27,854 bases of DNA, taken from Paraglomus occultum. Taxonomy: Eukaryota; Glomeromycota; Glomeromycetes; Paraglomerales; Paraglomeraceae. Shown in pieces: positions 21,798 through 27,854 of the stretch; position 1 is the stretch's first letter; each line of letters opens with the position of its first letter. The notes beneath the pieces were generated by a model. It was not told the origin of the DNA and searched no databases. It was given only the letters and a program-made list of their open reading frames with translations. Both the position numbers and the translations under genes were made by a program. The stretch is taken from contig CAJVPJ010000343.1 in the NCBI GenBank assembly GCA_910592205.1, forward strand, positions 1 to 27,854. The letters run 5' to 3'.

Positions 21798-24720
21798 ATG
21801 TTCTTCAGTGAAACTCTATTTCCCGAGAACTCTACACAAGACCAAGGACCTTCTACCCGACCCGATTATTCGGCAAGATACAAGTCACGAAAGAATAAGC
21901 ACCAACGCAAGAAACAGAAATTGGTCGGAGAGCTTGAAAAGGAATATGAGGATCTATTAATATTTGGATACGAGTCGAAAGTATTTAAAGATGACGAAAT
22001 GGCACAGAAAGTTAATACTGGGGAATTGTTAATACCGTGGAGGGGTGAGACGCAGAATGTTATTTTGTTGGATAGGTGAGTGAGGAAAATATTCGGTGGA
22101 GCAAAAATCTCGTTAGAGAAACAACCCCTCAGAAATGATTAGAATAATTATTGCGACCAAAGAGAGAGAGCGAGGGGAAGGAGGAGAACTCTTTGGAGTA
22201 AAAAGAGGCGTTTTTCTCCTTTGGAGTTGGTTCTTTATTGAACGTCTTCTCCCCCTCGAGGCACATTGTTTGCGATCGAAAGTAATTCAATTCTTTCTTG
22301 TGTGTATTTTGTTATAACTCAATGACTAATTCTCTTAGAAGGTTGAAGGTAATAGTCGCTTGACAGTGGGTAAAAAAAAAAAACCCAGCGTATCTGACGA
22401 TGTAATTGTGTGGAAACGCAACTGCAGTCGGTTTTTTGGCGATTGCTGTTGTGAGGGAGGAGGTGTGAGGGAGAAGGATGAAAATTATCATTCAAACATT
22501 CTGTTCTCAGGAAATTGTTTGATGGAAGCGATTAAAACAAATATATCGCAGCATACATAAAACGAGATTGTCGACTATCGCGCGTGAGCTACGAACCATT
22601 ACCAAATGATGAGTAGAGTGCATACCGATGAGTTCACACAGTCGTGTTTCCTGATCTACTTCCCACCCTCACTCACCCATTCTCACTTATCCGCTTTTCT
22701 TACTACAACTCACTAACTTTACGTCTTCCTTATTGTTGTCACTTTAAAAAAAACCCTTTTTGCGTTTCTTCCCTCTCGGCGCATCAAACGAATTCCTTCC
22801 TTCTTTCAACTTGCAGATATGATGTACGGAATCTTCTTGACAATCGCGGACAGTTCCGCAAGGGAGTATATACGTTAACGAAAACGGTAGACGAAATCGA
22901 AGAAGACCGATTGTGTGAGGAAGAGCGGTGGGCAGATTTGGATTCGGATGCGGAAGATTTATATTATTTGGAAGAGGAAGAGAGGGAATCTTATATTGGT
23001 AATTAAGGGAATCCGCCGGCGGGATAAGAGACGAGATACAAAGGACGAGGGACGAGTAGCATAGAGGATAGGACTTGTCTGATAAGGGGATCTATGACGA
23101 GTGGAACGTGTGTGAGAGACTCTGGTCTTATGGCGTATGCGCTATCTGTCGACTTAAAAAAATTTTTATGTGAACATTACAGAGGAGAAGCGAAGACAGA
23201 AACAGAGAGCAGCAGAGGGGAACGAGATTGGCTATGATTATTCTGAAAAAGTTGAAAAAGAAAACGAATGCAAAGAGGGAGATGAACAAGTGCCGAAAGA
23301 TGGTTGGTTAAGCGATGACACGTTTCTTGAAATTAAAAGCTTTGATTCGCTTATTTATTTTATCGTTTCTGTTCGTGCTTAGAGAACCAATCTGCAACTG
23401 GGGAGGCTTACGTAGCCAAATTTACTGTTCCTGAGGGAATGGCAACAGTATGTCATCATTATCTGTCAATAATAGAACTATAAACATAATCTCAGTTATA
23501 GATATCTGTTATTAGGAGGAAAAAGAAGAACATCATATGAATCAAGGGGCATTGATTTTGCTCTATTCTTATGATCTCGTTAATTGGATCGCCATACAAG
23601 TTGTATCGGGCTGTCTTGATGCATGTTTTATAGAATATAAAAATGACCGAGACAGCCTGATTTGTATGCATAATCTTCTTCATATCATCTTGGATAATTA
23701 TTCCGCGCGATTGTTTGTCTTTTTATTCGAGTCCATACTCTATGAACTTATACACCTCTCTTTAACTACCACATCGGACAATATCATTTCTTGTCCTTCC
23801 TACTATTCTGTCATCGTTCCATACAGCCGTCCGATCAGCGTATAGATGAAATCATCGAACGTACAGCTAGGTTCCTCAATACGAGCAACGATGCACAGAT
23901 GGAAATAGTCATCCAAGCCAAGCAAGCAAATAATCCTAGCTTTTCATTTCTAAACAAAGACGATCCGCTATATCCTTACTATCGTCATGTACGGGTGCAG
24001 CTGAGGATTGGATTATTCGATTATGGTGGTAGTGACAATGAAGATGAGGTTGCGGCCGCCGCCGCTGCAGTAGTCGAGGGAGGGGAAGAGTCGGAGGAAA
24101 AGAGAAATGTTGCAGAGGTAAAGAGCGAGGGTGAAGCTGAGGACGATGACGAGGGTGAAAATGAAGACAAGAAAAAGACAGAAGAGGTGGCGAAAGATGA
24201 GAATGAAACCACAAAGGAAGAAGAAAAACCAGAGACGAGCGATGATAATAGGACTATACTCGATGCTCTGGACGATTATTATTTGGAATTCTGTGCCACG
24301 TCCGAAACTTCATGGAGATCAAAATCACGAGGGATATCCAAACACATTGGACCTGTCGTGTAAGCAAAGCAAGAAAAAAAATTTTTTGTTTACGTTTTCT
24401 GTTCCATTGTTCATCAATCTCTTATTTTTTATACAAGTGTTCCGCCTCTAGACGTGCGAGAAATAATTGACAAAACATCCATGTATGTTGCAAGATGCGG
24501 GCCCGGTCTGGAAACGAAAATACGAGAGAAACACATATATGATTCCAAGTTTAGTTTTCTGTTGCCATGGGACCAATTCTATCCTTACTACAAGCAAAAG
24601 ATTGAGGACGAAAGGGCCATCACTGATGGGGAATGGCGACAGGAAAAGGAGCAGCAAGACACAACAAAGTTTAAAGGGTGGATTGATCTGTCAGAGCAGA
24701 ATGGGGTACATGTCAGTTAA
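21798..24720 (+). CDS. SFSWAP: SWAP/SFSWAP-type splicing regulator with two SURP domains
   Basis: Nuclear pre-mRNA splicing factor homologue. Exons: 21798-22075, 22817-22998, 23183-23302, 23383-23447, 23827-24359 and 24438-24720; phases 2,1,1,0,2 close to 486 residues. The N-terminal part (about residues 50-140) has the DRY_EERY-domain pattern: LLIFGYESKVFKDDE, LIPWRGE, ILLDRYD and EDRLCEEERWADL. SURP1 (about 221-270, IDEIIERTARFL...FSFLNKDDPLYPYY) and SURP2 (about 398-446, REIIDKTSMYVARCG...FSFLLPWDQFYPYY) follow, separated by an Ala run and a long Glu/Asp/Lys-rich linker (24030-24250). SURP1 lacks the glycine usual before the second helix. No Arg/Ser domain is present, unlike animal SFSWAP; either this lineage is shorter or a 3' exon was missed. 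Intron 1 is 741 nt and intron 4 is 379 nt; the others are 77-184 nt. The weakest donor is GTTGGT at 23303. Confidence 0.9.
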
Positions 24721-24796
24721 TATTAATTAACGTTATTATTATAATGGAACACGTTTGTTTGTCATGTGATGCGTAATCAAAGATAAAGCTCGTGCC

Positions 24797-24802
24797 AATA
24801 AA
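24797..24802 (+). terminator. AATAAA poly(A) signal of SFSWAP
   Basis: AATAAA lies 77 nt past the SFSWAP stop and is followed at 24815-24834 by an A10-T10 block. Confidence 0.45.
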
Positions 24803-26745
24803 TGGCGAGTAAAGAAAAAAAAAATTTTTTTTTTCACTTTTTTCATTGTCAAAAGTAGATTGACAAGTAAATTATTAGATAAGTGTCACATGCATCAGAT
24901 AACTGAAAATGGGCAAAAAAAAAAAGGGTTTCGTGAATACGAGTATTATCATACAATAATGCAATATTGTATAAAGTTCTTATAGAATGCTATTTATGAC
25001 GCTAATTATGGGGCGGGCTGCAACGAACATCACATGCTTTGGTTTTTTTCTGGATGCAGAGGGGGGGACAATAGGAAGTGTTTGAACAGTATAGATGCAA
25101 TTGGTTTTTTTTAGTGCATAATGGTCGAATGCGACAAAAAAGCAATCTCTTAGGCTAACATCCGGATGAGATCGGTTGGCACCATGATTTTAAACAAGTA
25201 ACAAAGTCTTCCCGGTTTAGACAAGCGCCGGATGATTTGTGTGTCAACCAGCCCATTTCGATACCTTCTTGGAAATAGCTGCACTTGATCATTCCAGATG
25301 ATCGCAACAAAAGAAATCAGACTCTGCGGGTTGTTGCGTACGCAAACTGTTCTGTAAATGGTTATGTGGGTTTGTCCAATAAGTTGACCAATAAGTTGAC
25401 CAATAGGTTGACCAATAAATTGTCCAATAAGTTGTCCTACTTGCTGTTCAGCCCACCCCACAGCATGATCAAAAACTCGGAATTTTGCGCACATTTCCCC
25501 AATCGCCCATTTTTCCTCTGGGACAAATATTTCACACTCTTGCTTTTTCTTGTCACTGTAACTCTGTCGTATTCTTTTAGTGACTGTAACTCACTCTGCA
25601 GAGATCCATTGACTATATGCAAGACTAGGTCTATGAAGCGGGACAGTCGCAAGTCGTAAGTTGTAAATGTGCGTCCTATACACCACCTCTCATGACAGCT
25701 TGCCCATTAGCTTTGCCAAGTTTTATGCCAGCTTATAAATGCAGGGCTTGCTAGACCATAACAAACTCGCTGGACAAGTTCTGGCGCAAAAAGAGGATTT
25801 TCTTATTACTGCGTATAATTATATAATATACATTCTTGCTCTTGCCTTTTTCTTTTCTTTTTTTTCCACTATGGGTCAACTACGGATGACGTAAATGTTC
25901 AACTTGCAAAGTCGCAAAAGTATTCCCCATATAATTTAATATCTGTTTAGATTTGCTTTTGGTCACATGGAACGCACAAACATTTCAAAAATAACTCCGT
26001 TTTAATCCGTGATAATTGAACAAATATGAATACCATGTGCAACTATTCGTTATCCGCAGTAAAAGGCGTTATTATAAAGGAGCGACTGCCGAGGATGAAA
26101 AAAAAAATAAGGACCGATTGATTGACAGCATCGTCCCCCCACCCACTTTGTAACGAGTTCTTTATTTTTTCGGTATTGATTATTGGCGGAGGCTGAAAGC
26201 TCAAGTTTTGCCAGGGGCTAAATATGGTTTTCAACATGACAATAGTCTCCTTAATATGAAATCCGGAATGTGTCTATCATGCAAAATACAATAAACACAA
26301 ATGCAATACGGAGGTGACAACAAGATTGGAACGCACAATATGGCAAAGGTTGAACAAGGAGATTGTACAATAAAATTACTAATTAAATTAGTAATTATGT
26401 AAAATATAATCATAATGGACTAATATAAATACATTTGTTACATGCTTCGTATTTATACTTGTTATTTTATTTCTGATTTACTCGCATTTGTACGCTGATG
26501 GAAAAGATTGCTCTCTAGCGTAACAAATGCACACAATCAGTACTAACAACTGTGTCACACGGATAAATAACACAAACCCATATATATAATTGTATAGGTA
26601 CACATATATACTTATATAAACACACAAACACATTAAATACACTCAATATATTACGTGCATAAATAAATTTTTATCTCCCAAATATTTATACCCATGTACT
26701 TATAATCCGTCTGTTATCCGTACTTCCTTGTTGTGTCTCCGAATG
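24803..26745. other. intergenic spacer, no gene recognised
   Basis: AT-rich sequence with many homopolymer runs. Frames at 25285-25659 (plus) and 25494-25150 (minus) owe much of their length to the 12-bp repeat inside them and show no domain. No RNA gene was seen. Confidence 0.5.
25378..25437. repeat. 12-bp tandem repeat, five units
   Basis: Units AATAAGTTGACC occupy 25378-25389 and 25390-25401, followed by variants AATAGGTTGACC, AATAAATTGTCC and AATAAGTTGTCC. A sixth partial unit (TTGTCC) precedes them. Divisible by three, it reads as a 4-residue repeat on both strands. Confidence 0.9.
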
Positions 26746-26749
26746 GCTG

Positions 26750-26860
26750 TGTATTGGACCAATCGTATTTACAGATACCATAATGATCTCGGATCACTAT
26801 CTGTAAACCAATCATTCATGTGATTACGTATTCTCCCCTATTTCCCTATAAATACCCACT
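26750..26860 (+). promoter_or_regulatory. TBP upstream region: CCAAT boxes, dyad and TATA box
   Basis: GGACCAATCG (about 26757-26766) and AACCAATCAT (about 26806-26815) are CCAAT-box candidates. Between them TTTACAGATA (26768-26777) and TATCTGTAAA (26798-26807) form a perfect 10-nt dyad around GATCTCGGATC. CTATAAATA (TATA box at 26847-26854) follows 40 nt later, then a C-rich tract. This is a compact promoter layout about 430 nt before the TBP ATG. Confidence 0.55.
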
Positions 26861-27137
26861 CGCCCCCACCCCCCGCACCTGCAATTCCGACTTCACTACT
26901 ACGACTGTCGTCATCACAAGGCGAAAAAAAAAAAAAGAAAAAGGAAAGGAAAAAAAAAAAAGACCAGAATAATAAATCAATCTAATTTCTACAAATAATT
27001 TCTCAAACTACCATCTACATCGTTCACGTGATCATCAATATATCTGTATATTTGGCAATTCATCCAATCAAACACGTCATCATCATAGAAGCAACGAGTC
27101 ACGTCACAACACGACAAACCTTTTAACGAAACTTGAA

Positions 27138-27147
27138 TATATAAATA
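27138..27147 (+). promoter_or_regulatory. second TATA box before TBP
   Basis: TATATAAATA lies 135 nt before the ATG. CGTCA half-sites occur shortly upstream (near 27077 and 27104), as in bZIP sites. It could serve a shorter transcript, or be an AT-rich chance match within the 5' leader. Confidence 0.35.
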
Positions 27148-27281
27148 CTACTACTACAACCTTCTGTCACGACCCGGGAAAGAGATCTCTTTTTAATAAA
27201 ACGTCCAACAGACTTGCGAAAACGACAACAACAAACCCCCCCCTCCTTGATTTACATTCACAATCACATTAATACGCGAAA

Positions 27282-27505
27282 ATGAATCAACAGCTCTTGC
27301 TACCAGCAGCCTCCTCCTCCAACACAAGCTCGACCATAACCTACCCTCAAGTACAACAACCTGTCGCTGTTCCATCAACACCTGGCGCGAGCGGATCGTT
27401 GGCATTTCCAAATAGTGTTATGAGTGTTGAAGAAAATGTGAACAATGTTGACCAGACTGGTCAAGCACCTATCCAGAGCGTAACTGGGATAGTGCCTATC
27501 TTGCA
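27282..27505 (+). CDS. TBP: TATA-binding protein (TBP/Spt15), first exon only
   Basis: General transcription factor, DNA-binding subunit of TFIID. Exon 1 encodes about 74 residues plus two bases of a split codon; a strong GTAAGT donor begins at 27506. The variable N-terminal domain is rich in Ser, Thr, Pro, Gln and Val, as in many fungal TBPs. The exon ends in TGIVPILQ, matching the (S)GIVPTLQ that opens the conserved saddle core. The split codon CA|x would continue as Gln then Asn-Ile-Val-Ala. The saddle repeats lie outside the window. If the frame is read without splicing it stops 4 nt later (TAA 27507-27509). Identification rests on that short boundary motif plus the N-domain character. 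Confidence 0.75.
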
Positions 27506-27854
27506 GTAAGTGATCGAATGACGAGAGGAGTTTCTTGTAGAAAAAAAAAGAGAGATATCGAGAGTGAGAGAGAGAGATATGTAGAGATCGATGATTGAAA
27601 AAAAAAAGGGGGGGAATTACTTACTAGACTTGCAAGATAACACGACAGATGAATAGATGGGTCGATTCTATACTTGTAAATAGATAGATGTAGAGATATT
27701 ATTTTGTACATTTTAATACCCTTTTTTTTCTTCTCTTTTTCCACCAAGAAAGCTATGCGCACAATGTATTCATCTCCCCCCATTTTAATTTACCACCTGT
27801 ACACAAAACTCTTTTTATTTCATACAAACTTTCACTCACCTTTTCATCTGATCT
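27506..27854 (+). other. TBP intron 1 (5' part)
   Basis: Begins GTAAGT. It contains purine-rich A9-GAGAG tracts and a later pyrimidine-rich stretch. No continuation of the TBP core is found before the window end, so the intron is at least 349 nt, longer than most introns in the window. Confidence 0.6.

Noticed and set aside
22135-22560. Two short frames inside SFSWAP intron 1
   Set aside because: Low-complexity frames without motifs, lying between a phase-matched donor and acceptor.
25150-25659. Repetitive proteins on both strands around the 12-bp repeat
   Set aside because: The repeat keeps both strands open; outside it there is no domain or coding signature.

Overview
The window is a piece of an AT-rich eukaryotic nuclear genome, most likely fungal. 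The signs are protein-coding genes cut by many short GT-AG introns (mostly about 66-160 nt), AATAAA-type 3' signals, and a GET5 homologue that carries the N-terminal Get4-binding segment typical of fungi rather than the shorter animal UBL4A. The loose AT-rich spacers with decayed transposon-like repeats would suit an early-diverging fungus such as an arbuscular mycorrhizal (Glomeromycotina) species. That placement is inference; no species-specific marker was seen.

Left part (1-5.8 kb): repeat-rich and gene-poor. It holds degenerate ~60-100 nt repeats, a 57-bp minisatellite, a 99-bp foldback element, a frameshifted relic of a multi-pass membrane-protein gene, and a 316-bp element with terminal inverted repeats flanked by TA.

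Core (5.8-15.9 kb): three intact genes whose splice phases all close. Mitochondrial ribosomal protein bL27m (+, 3 exons) runs tail-to-tail into GET5 (-, 3 exons) with 67 nt between the stops; one 14-nt palindrome there supplies AATAAA to both strands. Upstream of GET5 on the same strand lies a full-length proteasome activator BLM10/PA200 gene (-, 26 exons, 1889 residues, ending in the YYA docking tail). GET5 (tail-anchored protein targeting) and BLM10 (proteasome cap) are both proteostasis genes, but nothing in the sequence shows co-regulation.

Middle (16-21.8 kb): a decayed copy of the BLM10 3' end lies about 1 kb upstream of the intact gene. Beyond it, two diverged ~370-nt inverted arms enclose 2.3 kb with coding-like fragments and a base-composition island, probably an old transposable element.

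Right part (21.8-27.9 kb): a SWAP/SFSWAP-type splicing regulator (+, 6 exons: DRY_EERY-like N-domain and two SURP domains), then 2 kb of AT-rich spacer with a 12-bp repeat. Last come a promoter with CCAAT boxes, a dyad and two TATA boxes, and the first exon of the TATA-binding protein gene, whose intron runs off the window end. All exon boundaries were set by hand from splice signals, phase and remembered family alignments; no transcript evidence or database search was available.
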